Counted from the first letter of the stretch, positions 17,246-25,690 are shown. The stretch: 64,000 nucleotides of DNA from Luminiphilus sp051201685 (GCF_051201685.1 NZ_CP179213.1:1240001-1304000); one strand, 5' to 3'. Program-made: numbers and translations. Notes: generated by a model not told the origin, from the sequence alone.

Positions 17246-18429
17246 TGGCTTATCGGTAACTCCGCAGGCGCTCGACGTGAGAGAAGTTCAGGGCCGTCAC
17301 CGCCGATGACAATGTTTTCTTCATGAACGATCATTTTTCCGGGAGCGTAAATCATTCCCGGTTCCAGTGTCATCACCATGCCCTCTTGCAAAACAGTATT
17401 TTCCCAAGCGGTGAAAGAGGGGGGCTCAGTGAGTTGAATGCCTAAACCATGCCCGTAGCGTCCAACCGATTCACCAAGTGCGCCAGCTTTGAGGAGTACC
17501 TCATGCATGGCGGCGAACACCTGCGCACATGTGTTCCCCGGGAGTGCCATTTTTAGACCGGCTTCTGTCGCCTGCCAAACGGCTTGATGCGTTCTTTTGG
17601 CGCCATCATTGACCTCACCAAACCCGTAATTGCGGTCGAAGTCGCAGTAGTAACCGTCGAAGGTACAGCCTGTATCAAATATCAATACATCGCCATCGCT
17701 GAGGAGCCGACCTGAGGGTGGTGAAATAATGTCATCATAACCATGTTGCCCGGCGCCACCGACGAGGTACTGAACCGTATCGACGCCTGCCTCAAGGCAG
17801 GCGATGTTGAAGGATCGAAACAAGTCGACGTCGCGCATGCCAATTTCTGCAAAAGAAAATAGCGTCTCAAACACATCAGATACGCAGCCTGCGACGTGTC
17901 GAATTTTGGCGATCTCGGCAGCCGATTTAATCATTCGTACTGCTCTAATGCTGTCTGTGGCATCGACCCATCCAATATGAGAGTCGCTACTAGACAGCTG
18001 ATCGGTCAGCCTTTCAAAATCTTCCAATGGCATGCGTATGTGGGTCTCACGGCCCTTATTGATGCCAATGGTCTTGGCGGTGGTGCTGGCGAGGACTTCA
18101 AGTAACGTGTCGGTTAAGAGTCCAACACCGTCGTCCGTCGCATGGGGGGAAGACCAGCTTCTGATGTCTTTCATGAAGCCATTGTTCATTGCATTTGCGC
18201 CTATCTCGGGTATGACTGCAATGGGGCGACCCTTAGGGGGAATAACGACATACCAAGGGCGCGTAGGGCTCTGCCAAAATTGGCTTAGAAATCCGGTGAA
18301 GTAAAAAATGTCGTGTTCGGTAGTGAGCAGAATTGCGCCGGTTCCCTGCTTATCCATGAGAGCTTGTATCGCGGTTAGGCGCGCTTCAAACTCGCTATTA
18401 CTAAAACCGCGCTGGGGAATGTTTGACAT
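17242..18429 (-). CDS. M24-family metallohydrolase (aminopeptidase P/ectoine hydrolase-like)
   Basis: 395 residues with a creatinase-type N-terminal domain and a C-terminal pita-bread domain. All five metal ligands appear present: Asp252 and Asp263 (FDTGCTFDGYYCDFDRNY), His327 (GHGLG), Glu356 (LEPGM) and Glu371 (HEENIVI). It is therefore a metal-dependent C-N hydrolase and not a metal-free creatinase. Candidates are an Xaa-Pro dipeptidase or an enzyme analogous to ectoine hydrolase (EutD/DoeA). I do not see close identity to DoeA or to the DMSP lyase DddP as I remember them. A strong AAGGAGGC ribosome site lies upstream, 19 bases after the preceding gene. Confidence 0.85.
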   Translation of the reverse strand: MSNIPQRGFSNSEFEARLTAIQALMDKQGTGAILLTTEHDIFYFTGFLSQFWQSPTRPWYVVIPPKGRPIAVIPEIGANAMNNGFMKDIRSWSSPHATDDGVGLLTDTLLEVLASTTAKTIGINKGRETHIRMPLEDFERLTDQLSSSDSHIGWVDATDSIRAVRMIKSAAEIAKIRHVAGCVSDVFETLFSFAEIGMRDVDLFRSFNIACLEAGVDTVQYLVGGAGQHGYDDIISPPSGRLLSDGDVLIFDTGCTFDGYYCDFDRNYGFGEVNDGAKRTHQAVWQATEAGLKMALPGNTCAQVFAAMHEVLLKAGALGESVGRYGHGLGIQLTEPPSFTAWENTVLQEGMVMTLEPGMIYAPGKMIVHEENIVIGGDGPELLSRRAPAELPISQ

Positions 18430-18448
18430 GCTGCCTCCTTAGCCAAGG

Positions 18449-19171
18449 CTACAAAGAAAAAGGAATGCCCGAAGTCCGAGCGAGATCCCAGGCCAAAGCC
18501 TTGTTGCTAGACAGCGCAGGAATACCCGTGTCGGCAGAAATTTGATCGAGTACCGTGGCGCATTTCATGTTGGTGCAAGCAATAAAAATTGCATCAAGGT
18601 CTTGGCTAGCACTGTTTACCAGCGCCAGAGCAGCACGGTAAATGGCATCGGGTGAAATTTGACCCACGGCTTGATCATGCGCCTCATCGAAGCTCAGTGC
18701 GTGAGCTACATTAAATCCGCTTGCTTCTATATGGTCGATCATGGTCTGACAGACATCGGTGGAGTAGGGGGCCAAATATCCGATGTTCTTAGCGCCGAGA
18801 TGCCCAAACGCCGCTAAAGCCGCTTGCATCGGATTACTGACGTAATCACAGTTACGCTCATTTTTTACTACTTGACTGATGACGTCGCTGCCAATTTGCA
18901 TCGCGCCTGAGGTGCAAGCGTAGCCCACCGCATTAAATGACTGTGTCAGGGGGAATAGAGCAGTCGATTGTTTTAGGTGTTGGGACATGGCGCCAAGGGT
19001 TTCAGCAGTCACCTCGTTTTCAAAAGGAATGCGGCTGACCAAAAGGCTGATATCGCTATCTTTAAAATAGGCTCTAAATTCATCCTCAATCGTGACGTCA
19101 GATTGCAACACGATCATGCCTAAACGAATACGATGGTCTTCAGCGATAAGCTCGTAATCTATGGTTTTCAT
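18449..19171 (-). CDS. Asp/Glu racemase superfamily protein (maleate isomerase/EutA-like)
   Basis: A 240-residue member of the aspartate/glutamate racemase superfamily, which includes arylmalonate decarboxylase, maleate cis-trans isomerase and the hydroxyectoine-utilisation protein EutA. The two cysteine motifs are present: Cys86 in YACTSG and Cys199 in IACTNM. Chemistry should be racemisation, isomerisation or decarboxylation via a cysteine pair. The ATG overlaps the preceding lyase stop as ATGA. EutA-type proteins sit beside a PLP lyase and an M24 hydrolase in ectoine clusters, and the same three families are adjacent here. Substrate unknown. Confidence 0.82.
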   Translation of the reverse strand: MKTIDYELIAEDHRIRLGMIVLQSDVTIEDEFRAYFKDSDISLLVSRIPFENEVTAETLGAMSQHLKQSTALFPLTQSFNAVGYACTSGAMQIGSDVISQVVKNERNCDYVSNPMQAALAAFGHLGAKNIGYLAPYSTDVCQTMIDHIEASGFNVAHALSFDEAHDQAVGQISPDAIYRAALALVNSASQDLDAIFIACTNMKCATVLDQISADTGIPALSSNKALAWDLARTSGIPFSL

Positions 19172-20295
19172 AGTTCCCCTTGCAGTATCTTTTGATAAAC
19201 ATCGGGGTCTGTATTGCCCTCAGTTCCAATCACTAGCACTTTCGAGTCGCTGTCGATGCCTATACTTTTAGCAAGGGTTGGGTCCCCCCGTATTGCTAAC
19301 AAAGCAATCAGGCCCGATGCCGAGCATTCACCGCCAACTATTGGGGGACGGTCTTGTCGAGTGGGGTTGGCCAGCCACCGCAGCATCGGTGCCACCCCTT
19401 CGTCGTTAATCGTTAGCACGTCGGAGCTGCCTTTCTGAATCAGTGGCCAAGCAAGTTCGGAAACCTCGCCGCAGGACAGGCCGGCCATAATTGTTTCTTC
19501 GACAATATTGACTCGATGGATCTCGTCGCGTTTTAGGCTTTGATACACACAGTCGGATCTATCTGATTCGACAATCACTATTTTTGGTAAAAGCGTTTTC
19601 CAAAATTGCCACATTGACGCAATAAGAGCTCCAGCCATACCTCCACAGCCGGCCTGAAGGATGATGTGCGTCGGCCTGTCGCCATCGAGTTGTTGGAGAA
19701 TTTCGTGAGTCATCACGGAATAACCGGCCATGATAAGTCTGGGGGGATCTCGATAACCCTCCCATGACGTATCGGAGACGATTTGCCAGTGGTTCCGTGC
19801 GGCATAGTCGATGCATTCGGCAATGGAGTCGTCGTAGTTGCCAGCAACACGATGAATGACCGCGCCAAACGCTGCCATAGCGTCAGCCCGGGCCTCGCTG
19901 ACATTGGCATGAATAAAAATGTGGCACTCTACGCCAAGTTGTTGAGCTCCCCAAGCAACAGACCTGCCATGGTTGCCGTCAGTGGCTGTACAAACGACGA
20001 GGGGTTGCGTGGTAGCTGATTGCTGCAAGCGGCTGACCGCGTAGGAGCCGCCCAACGCTTTGAAAGAACCCAAACCAAAGCGTGTAGATTCATCTTTGTA
20101 ATAAACTTTTTGAACCCGGGCTTCAGCGGCTATATCGGTCAAGCTCACTAACGGGGTTGGTTCATAACTTGGCCATTGACTGATACTGGAAAGCGCTTGC
20201 GCGCATTCTTCATTACCAAATAAGTCGTCGGCTAATTGGCAAGAGTGATTGTCTTGCTCAGTGTTGTGAAAGTGGTGGGTGAAGGAGTAGGGCAT
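19168..20295 (-). CDS. Diaminopropionate ammonia-lyase-like PLP enzyme
   Basis: A 375-residue fold-type II PLP enzyme matching E. coli DpaL/YgeX as I recall it over its whole length. It shows YKDESTRFGLGSFKALGG with the Schiff-base Lys79, CTATDGNHGRSVAW, SDTSWEGY, ILQAGCGGMAGA and VIGTEGNTDPDVY. The two acidic positions used by DpaL (in TDGNHG and DTSWEGY) are retained. The reference reaction converts 2,3-diaminopropionate to pyruvate and two ammonia. A TTG at 20322 is in frame, but the ATG at 20295 lies 16 bases after the M20 stop and is preferred. Its presence suggests the pathway yields a 2,3-diamino or 3-substituted alanine intermediate. Confidence 0.85.
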   Translation of the reverse strand: MPYSFTHHFHNTEQDNHSCQLADDLFGNEECAQALSSISQWPSYEPTPLVSLTDIAAEARVQKVYYKDESTRFGLGSFKALGGSYAVSRLQQSATTQPLVVCTATDGNHGRSVAWGAQQLGVECHIFIHANVSEARADAMAAFGAVIHRVAGNYDDSIAECIDYAARNHWQIVSDTSWEGYRDPPRLIMAGYSVMTHEILQQLDGDRPTHIILQAGCGGMAGALIASMWQFWKTLLPKIVIVESDRSDCVYQSLKRDEIHRVNIVEETIMAGLSCGEVSELAWPLIQKGSSDVLTINDEGVAPMLRWLANPTRQDRPPIVGGECSASGLIALLAIRGDPTLAKSIGIDSDSKVLVIGTEGNTDPDVYQKILQGEL

Positions 20296-20311
20296 CGGAA
20301 GACTCGCTGCT

Positions 20312-21478
20312 TCAATCTGCAAGTTGTTGTTTGACGAGGTTGATCCAAAAGCTTGCGCCAGTGACTAGTATCGCGTCATTAAAGTCATAGTGTGGGTTGT
20401 GCAAGGCACATCCGCCAACACTATCAACGCCGTTTCCAATAAAAATATAAGCCCCATTTTTTTCCAATAGAAAGTGGGCAAAGTCGTCCGATGCGGTCAT
20501 AGGAACGCAAGGGTATTCAATGAGGTCTGCTGCGTTGGTGGCTCGAGCAGCGGCTAGGGCGTGCTCAGTTTCTGGTAGGTGGTTGTCGGTGGCACGAAAT
20601 ACACGTTGGTAGGAGAATTGCAGCTCGGCGCCATGAGCTTCGCAAATACCCCGAGCCAGCTGCTGTAAACGCGCTTCCATTGTTTGGCTGACTTCCAGCT
20701 TAAAACTTCTACAATCGCCCTTGATAGTGAGGTTGCTGGGCACGACATTGACCGTGCCGTCAGCCTCAATTTCCGTAACCGAGATAACGGCTTGCTCTGC
20801 CGGATCAATGGATCTGGAGACAATGCTTTGCATCGCCGAGATAATTTCAGCGCCTATGATCACAGGATCAATAAGTTGATGCGGTTGTGATGCATGTCCT
20901 CCACGCCCCATGATCGTCAGGCTGAAATTGTCTTCCCCGGCCATGATGGGCCCCGGTTTAATGGCGAGCTGGCCTGCCGGACGTCCGGGTATGTTGTGCA
21001 TGCCGTAGATTGCATCCATTTCGAAACGGTCAAATAAACCGTCATCGATCATCGTTTGGGCGCCCAATCCGTGCTCCTCGTCGGGTTGGAAAATGAAATA
21101 TACCGTGCCGTTGAAATCTATTTCTAATAGCGCCTCTGCTGCACCCAGCAGCATCGCACTGTGGCCGTCATGCCCACAGGCGTGCATGCAGCCATCGGTT
21201 TGTGATCGATGATCAAAGGTGTTGAGCTCTTGGATTTTGAGTGCATCCATGTCGGCTCGAAGGCCGATGGCCTTGTTGCTTGATCCTTTGCTCAGTGCGG
21301 CGACAATGCCTGATTTTCCTATCTCAGTGTGGGTTTCAATACCCATTGCACGGAGCTGCTCTGCAATATATTGAGCTGTCTCGGTCAGCTCAAACCCGAG
21401 TTCTGGACACCGGTGAAGTGTCTGGCGCCAGCGGGTCAGTTTGCCGGCGTCAAGCACGGGCTGCGACAGTTTTGACAC
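20312..21478 (-). CDS. M20-family amidohydrolase (aminoacylase/hippurate hydrolase-like)
   Basis: 388 residues of the M20D amidohydrolase type that hydrolyse N-acyl amino acids or related amides. Metal-binding segments visible are CMHACGHDGHSAML, QPDEEHGLGA (Glu pair), YGMHNIPG and the C-terminal HNPHYDFND. No signal peptide, so probably cytoplasmic. The frame opens with TTG at 21511, inside the dioxygenase gene. GTG at 21478 has GAGAGGG upstream and starts 4 bases after the dioxygenase stop, so I choose it. It may remove an acyl group before the lyase acts. Confidence 0.87.
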   Translation of the reverse strand: MSKLSQPVLDAGKLTRWRQTLHRCPELGFELTETAQYIAEQLRAMGIETHTEIGKSGIVAALSKGSSNKAIGLRADMDALKIQELNTFDHRSQTDGCMHACGHDGHSAMLLGAAEALLEIDFNGTVYFIFQPDEEHGLGAQTMIDDGLFDRFEMDAIYGMHNIPGRPAGQLAIKPGPIMAGEDNFSLTIMGRGGHASQPHQLIDPVIIGAEIISAMQSIVSRSIDPAEQAVISVTEIEADGTVNVVPSNLTIKGDCRSFKLEVSQTMEARLQQLARGICEAHGAELQFSYQRVFRATDNHLPETEHALAAARATNAADLIEYPCVPMTASDDFAHFLLEKNGAYIFIGNGVDSVGGCALHNPHYDFNDAILVTGASFWINLVKQQLAD

Positions 21479-21482
21479 GTTC

Positions 21483-22313
21483 TTAAAACCCTCTCTTCTG
21501 AGTGGCACCAAGGTACAGGATATCGTCTAAATTGGCATCGGCGAGCGCTCGATCGGAAGCCGCGACTGGATCTAGGTCATGTGCCGGTCGGTGAAGTGCA
21601 ATGCTATTTTCTCGCACATTGGTTCCGCGCATGTTGAGCCAGAGATTTTTGCCCACAAGCTGTTTGATGTTTGGTGGCATAAAAGACTGCATGGCAAAAC
21701 CGATACGTCGGCTCTTGCTCGTATTGGGTCGGGAGCCGTGAACCACTTTGCCATGGTGCAACGACATTTGACCGGGCTTTAAAATGAGGTCCACAGCATG
21801 GGTCTCATCGACATTTTTAACAACTTGCCCTCGGGTCAGAATGTTGTCTTCGGCATAGGTGTCTTCATGATCAAAAATTTCACTGAGATGTGAGCCTGGA
21901 ATCATCTGCATACATCCCGTAGCGGGATTGCTTGATGTCAGTGCCAGCCATGGCGTTACGAATGCAGGGCTACTCATTCCCATGTAGGTCGCATCTTGAT
22001 GCCAGCTAACATAGTGCGGGCTGCTGGGTTCCTTGCAAAAAAGGACCGTTGCCCAAAGCGCAAAATCCGGCCCGATGATGTCCTCTACCGCGTCGAGCAC
22101 GACAGGGTGATGTGCCAACTCATCAAGGCATTTGTAGGACAAATGAATGTTGTTGCGTTTGTGCGGGTGCGCCATTTCCGGATGGTTGTGTTCAGCCTCT
22201 TGAAACCGCTGCAGATAAAGCCCGGCCTCATATTCGCTGATAACATCGATAGGTGAAACAAAGCCCTGCTCGTGGTACTGATGAATCTGCTCATCAGATA
22301 AAACTTTACCCAT
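21483..22313 (-). CDS. Phytanoyl-CoA dioxygenase family Fe(II)/2-oxoglutarate hydroxylase
   Basis: A 276-residue PhyH-family oxygenase. The facial triad is intact: His105 and Asp107 in SWHQDATYMG and His192 in VHGSRPN, with the 2-oxoglutarate-binding Arg in KSRR (202-203). The intact HxD argues for a hydroxylase rather than a halogenase. It lacks the ectoine hydroxylase signature as I remember it. It overlaps the MFS gene by 8 bases and precedes the M20 hydrolase. A hydroxylation could prime the substrate for C-N cleavage. Confidence 0.88.
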   Translation of the reverse strand: MGKVLSDEQIHQYHEQGFVSPIDVISEYEAGLYLQRFQEAEHNHPEMAHPHKRNNIHLSYKCLDELAHHPVVLDAVEDIIGPDFALWATVLFCKEPSSPHYVSWHQDATYMGMSSPAFVTPWLALTSSNPATGCMQMIPGSHLSEIFDHEDTYAEDNILTRGQVVKNVDETHAVDLILKPGQMSLHHGKVVHGSRPNTSKSRRIGFAMQSFMPPNIKQLVGKNLWLNMRGTNVRENSIALHRPAHDLDPVAASDRALADANLDDILYLGATQKRGF

Positions 22314-23553
22314 GCTTGAGCAGACCCTTTCTAATGCCGCTGCGATTTACCCTCCGGAGAAGTCCAGCAGCCACGATGCCCACGACTGATAATCCGAGCA
22401 TGTAAACAAAGGTGATTTGGTAGCCGGGTAGCCCCGGATATTTGTCTAGCCAATAACCAATCATGGGATAGGTGAAACCCTCGGGCAGGTAGCCCAAAAA
22501 ACAGGCTACCCCAACGGCAGTCCCCATGGTGTGTACGGGAATTTTTGACTCTGCAAAGGTCGCGTAAAAATTGCCTCTCAGTGCAAAAACACAAAACGCG
22601 AGTACAACCATGACATTCGATACGGTCGTTAGATACTTCGCCTCAGCGGGAACGGCAAGCAAGAGCACGACGCAGAGTGCGGCTATTACAAATGCGGAGC
22701 CTATGACGATCGTGGCGCCGCCAATTTTGTCAGCAATGAAGCCACTCACGGGAGCCCCGATTGCTTGGATGCCATAGGTTCTTAGAATGCCCATCAATAC
22801 CCCGTAGGATACGACGGCACCCATGACGCCGGTCATGTAGGGCGTGATGTAACTTTGGCTGGCAAACAAGCCGTAACCGCAAAAAATGATGAGCCCAATA
22901 ATCCAGACCTGAGGCGTTTTAAGGGCAGCTTTAAAATTTCTTAAGATGGGTTCCGACCCGCCGTCCTGAACAGTATCGTCAAACATCATCCAGACGGTGA
23001 TACCGGCCGCTATGGTTACGACGGCAGTAATATTGATGACCCACATCAAGCCGACCGGACCTTCGCCCATCTCCCTAAAAACGAAGAGCGTGAACATGCT
23101 GATGAGAAAGCCAAAGACCCCACGTCCACCCTCTAATAAACCAAATAACCGTCCCTGCTCTTCATCGGGCCCCAAGTTTCGTGTGGCTTTGATAAAGGGC
23201 GCCCAAAAAATGATGAGGGTACTGATGCCCCAAAAGCCATAGAGAAATAAACCGCCAACGAAAGATGGGAATGTCGAGAAATAAAAACCGCTCAGCCCTG
23301 TCACAATGAGCGAAGTCGCGAGTAGTTTTCTGGGCGAATAACGATCTGCAAGCCAGCCACCAGGGATGTAACCGAAGGTGGCTGCAATACCATTGACAGA
23401 TTGCATGAGCCCCATTTGAGTGTGAGTGACCCCAAGTGCCTCCTTCATGGTGTCGTAGTAGGAGTATCTTAGAAAAGGGAAGGTGTACACCATTGCACCG
23501 GCAAAGCAGAGCAAGGTGAGCAGTAACCATTTCTTTCGAGGTGAGTTAGGCAT
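22306..23553 (-). CDS. MFS transporter
   Basis: A 415-residue major facilitator with twelve predicted membrane helices and the loop motif GGWLADRYSPRKLL between helices 2 and 3 (variant of GxLaDrxGrr). It is the first gene of the seven-gene operon and probably imports the pathway substrate. GLP/organophosphate- or sugar-phosphate-type sequence patterns were not recognised, so the substrate stays open. The ATG at 23553 has only a weak ribosome site. The 583 bases upstream contain the palindromes listed separately. Confidence 0.9.
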   Translation of the reverse strand: MPNSPRKKWLLLTLLCFAGAMVYTFPFLRYSYYDTMKEALGVTHTQMGLMQSVNGIAATFGYIPGGWLADRYSPRKLLATSLIVTGLSGFYFSTFPSFVGGLFLYGFWGISTLIIFWAPFIKATRNLGPDEEQGRLFGLLEGGRGVFGFLISMFTLFVFREMGEGPVGLMWVINITAVVTIAAGITVWMMFDDTVQDGGSEPILRNFKAALKTPQVWIIGLIIFCGYGLFASQSYITPYMTGVMGAVVSYGVLMGILRTYGIQAIGAPVSGFIADKIGGATIVIGSAFVIAALCVVLLLAVPAEAKYLTTVSNVMVVLAFCVFALRGNFYATFAESKIPVHTMGTAVGVACFLGYLPEGFTYPMIGYWLDKYPGLPGYQITFVYMLGLSVVGIVAAGLLRRVNRSGIRKGLLKHG

Positions 23554-23728
23554 GCTGACTGAAATCCATGACGGGGCCCTGCTTGGCGGTAAGTGAGGTT
23601 TGCAGCTAAGTGCAGCGTTCTGCTAGTTGTAGTAGATTTTCTTGAGGTAGAGTCCCCTTGTGCCGCAATTCAGCCAATGCGCTGCCCAGTCAATGGGTGT
23701 TGTCAGATCAGCTGGAGTGCGGGCTGCT

Positions 23729-23750
23729 TTTGGCGCCAAATACGGTATTT
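23729..23750. promoter_or_regulatory. Two overlapping palindromes, candidate operator of operon
   Basis: The perfect 12-base palindrome TTTGGCGCCAAA (23729-23740) shares its last three bases with a second palindrome AAATACGGTATTT (23738-23750, arms 6 with a 1-base centre). It lies about 180 bases upstream of the MFS start codon. The composite suggests a regulator-binding site for the seven-gene operon; no regulator gene lies next to it. Confidence 0.4.
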
Positions 23751-23983
23751 ATGTTTTTTGTGCCTCTATCATCTCAGAGGACAGCAGTCATGCAAAGGGT
23801 TTGGTGTTGCTGCAAGCACCACGTGACCTTTGAGTGTCTTCATAAACCTCTGGAGAGAGCGAACCACAGCTATCTTGGCCATGCTAGCCGGATGAGCAGC
23901 TGGCCAGTGCAGTTTGCGCTGCGGCCTATAACCCTTTTTTTGGGCTGGCGTTGCTTGATCGACCCATCGCCTGTGACTGAGGT

Positions 23984-23996
23984 GACAACTGTTGTC
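23984..23996. promoter_or_regulatory. 13-base palindrome GACAAC-T-GTTGTC
   Basis: Perfect 6-base arms with a single central base, between the amidotransferase-like gene and the operon. It is operator-like in form, but its role is unknown. Confidence 0.25.
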
Positions 23997-24136
23997 CATG
24001 CCAAATCGTGGAGCTTGGTCTCTTTTGAAGGTGATCGTCGAGCTCTACCCACAACGGTGCCCAGATCAATGGCCTGTCATAAAAGTCTAAGAAATGTTGT
24101 CAGCCCTTTTTTTGACTGGGCCTAGGTCGTCAAAAC

Positions 24137-25627
24137 TTATTGGAGATCCGCGGCTGTACCATGGGCTGAAATGTCGGAAGCTGGTCGAGGGGCATTTTGG
24201 TGAGCGAGTCCATCTGGGAACAATAGTCGAGTCTGCTTCACCTCCCCGTCGCGCGCAACGCTGCAGTCCATATCGTAATCTGGAACGGCTGATCGGCCAA
24301 CCATCGCCGCCATGCGGTGAATCATGAAGGTATAGTTATTGTACTGCTGGCATTCAGTGAGGCCTCCGTTCAGAAAGGGTGGTTCGGAATAAAATAGCGA
24401 AGCCTCAAAGTGAGCGCTGGTCAGCAAGATGGTGCCGCCCGTATCGGTTTTAACGCTTTTCGAGGCCCAGAGACTGCCTTCCTGTGGAAAATATAAGTCA
24501 TCGTTATTATTGGTGTCTTGGATATAGTGAGCCCATTCGGTTGACGCCATGTTCCAATCTTTGGCTTGGGTGTAAATATAATTTTCAGTGGCCCCGCCCC
24601 AATAAATGGCTCTCAAAGAAAGTTGAGCCTCGCCCCCACTAGCGCTTATTTGGTGAGAGTCGTACGGTTGATTGGGACTGCTATCAGAGCGCCAGGGGCC
24701 AGCAATTTCTTCTATAGGTCCCTCCAGGAAGGTAGTCGCCAGCGGGCCATAGCCCAGTAGATTCGCGTGATAAGAAATTCCGTTCGATTCCTGACGAGTG
24801 AAGCCCTGAGTGTTGTTATCAAAAGAATACGTGCCATCGATCCCATAGCGACAAAACTTATCTGCACAATTTTCAGTCGGAAGGCCGTCATCTCCTTTCC
24901 AGTAGTAACCCGCAGTTGCATAGTAGCCTCCCGCGCAAATACCTAAATAATTACGGCCCTGATCCAAAAACTGTGTGAGCTTTGCTTTACCGCTGGGTCC
25001 TAAGTTGCGCTGCATTTCATAGGGGTTACCGCCGGGCATGAGAAATAAGGAGGCGTTTGCAAGGCTTGAGGCGCTGCAGCTGTCAAATTCGGCCAAGGTA
25101 AGCGTGACATAATTCAGACTCGGATCACCTGCCCAAGTGGTCCTAGTATCGTTTAGGGGCGCCGTATCTTCTTGATGGCGTCGCCCTGTTTTCCAAAAGT
25201 CGATGAGTGCCTCCGCCCACATTTGAGTCGTGCCTGTGGTTCCTTCGCCCACATAGATAATGACATCGGTGCCATCGGCAACTTTGCAATAACTGGCGCT
25301 GCCGCTCTTAGGTGAACCATCACCAATGCCACGGACACTGGTCACGATATCGATAAGATCTGACGCTTGAGTTTGAGTATCACTGTTTGCCAGAGGCACA
25401 ATGCAGTTCAGGACAGCGAACGAAAGAGCAAAGACGGCTCCACCATTTCTTATGGTGAAGGGAAGAGGGTTTACTAGGTTCAATTGGGCCTGAGTCAGCA
25501 CCGCTTTGGTGACTCGTTTATGAATGGCGCGATTAGGCGTACCGTAAAGAGATCGGTCCAGCATTGCAGTATTTGGTGCCCTTGCGTTAATGCTTAGTTC
25601 GTTATCATAGGAGCTCTTTAACGGCAT
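24137..25627 (-). CDS. Secreted or anchored protein with BPL_N/glutamine amidotransferase-like domain
   Basis: A 496-residue protein. A hydrophobic stretch at about 64-80 (AVFALSFAVLNCIVPLA) may be an internal signal/anchor after a long polar N-terminus, unless translation starts later. Residues 190-270 contain FLMPGGNPYEMQRNLG and YLGICAGGYYATAGYYW, the class-I amidotransferase-like nucleophile elbow with Cys, as in the N-terminal domain of biotin-protein ligase-like proteins (BPL_N). Many Cys residues and Ser/Thr/Asn-rich loops suit an extracytoplasmic location. The ATG at 25627 has GAGGC upstream. It follows the TonB receptor after a terminator. The function is unknown. Confidence 0.65.
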   Translation of the reverse strand: MPLKSSYDNELSINARAPNTAMLDRSLYGTPNRAIHKRVTKAVLTQAQLNLVNPLPFTIRNGGAVFALSFAVLNCIVPLANSDTQTQASDLIDIVTSVRGIGDGSPKSGSASYCKVADGTDVIIYVGEGTTGTTQMWAEALIDFWKTGRRHQEDTAPLNDTRTTWAGDPSLNYVTLTLAEFDSCSASSLANASLFLMPGGNPYEMQRNLGPSGKAKLTQFLDQGRNYLGICAGGYYATAGYYWKGDDGLPTENCADKFCRYGIDGTYSFDNNTQGFTRQESNGISYHANLLGYGPLATTFLEGPIEEIAGPWRSDSSPNQPYDSHQISASGGEAQLSLRAIYWGGATENYIYTQAKDWNMASTEWAHYIQDTNNNDDLYFPQEGSLWASKSVKTDTGGTILLTSAHFEASLFYSEPPFLNGGLTECQQYNNYTFMIHRMAAMVGRSAVPDYDMDCSVARDGEVKQTRLLFPDGLAHQNAPRPASDISAHGTAADLQ

Positions 25628-25662
25628 ATCTATGCCTCGCTATGCGGCTTTTTCTGTAAGGC

Positions 25663-25690
25663 AAAAAAAAGCCGCGACTCACGCCGCGGC
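25663..25690 (-). terminator. Rho-independent terminator after second TonB receptor
   Basis: Read on the minus strand, the stem GCCGCG / CGCGGC (25685-25690 with 25671-25676) has an 8-base loop and is followed by eight T residues (25663-25670), 20 bases after the receptor stop. Confidence 0.85.

Larger units (their letters stand above)
23554..24136. other. 583-base non-coding region upstream of the operon
   Basis: Open frames here on both strands are Cys/Trp-rich or lack ribosome sites and resemble no family, so I treat the region as non-coding. It should hold the operon promoter and the end of the amidotransferase-like transcript. Apart from the palindromes described separately, no riboswitch or RNA gene was recognised. 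Confidence 0.5.

Noticed and set aside
17242..18429. Reading the M24 protein as creatinase or DMSP lyase DddP
   Set aside because: All five metal ligands are present, unlike creatinase, and the sequence does not follow DddP as I recall it.
21483..22313. Non-heme iron halogenase or ectoine hydroxylase
   Set aside because: The HxD Asp is present, which argues against a halogenase, and the ectoine hydroxylase signature is absent.
23658..24125. 155-codon plus-strand open frame upstream of the MFS operon
   Set aside because: Cys/Trp-rich composition, no family pattern, no convincing ribosome site; it lies where a promoter region is expected.
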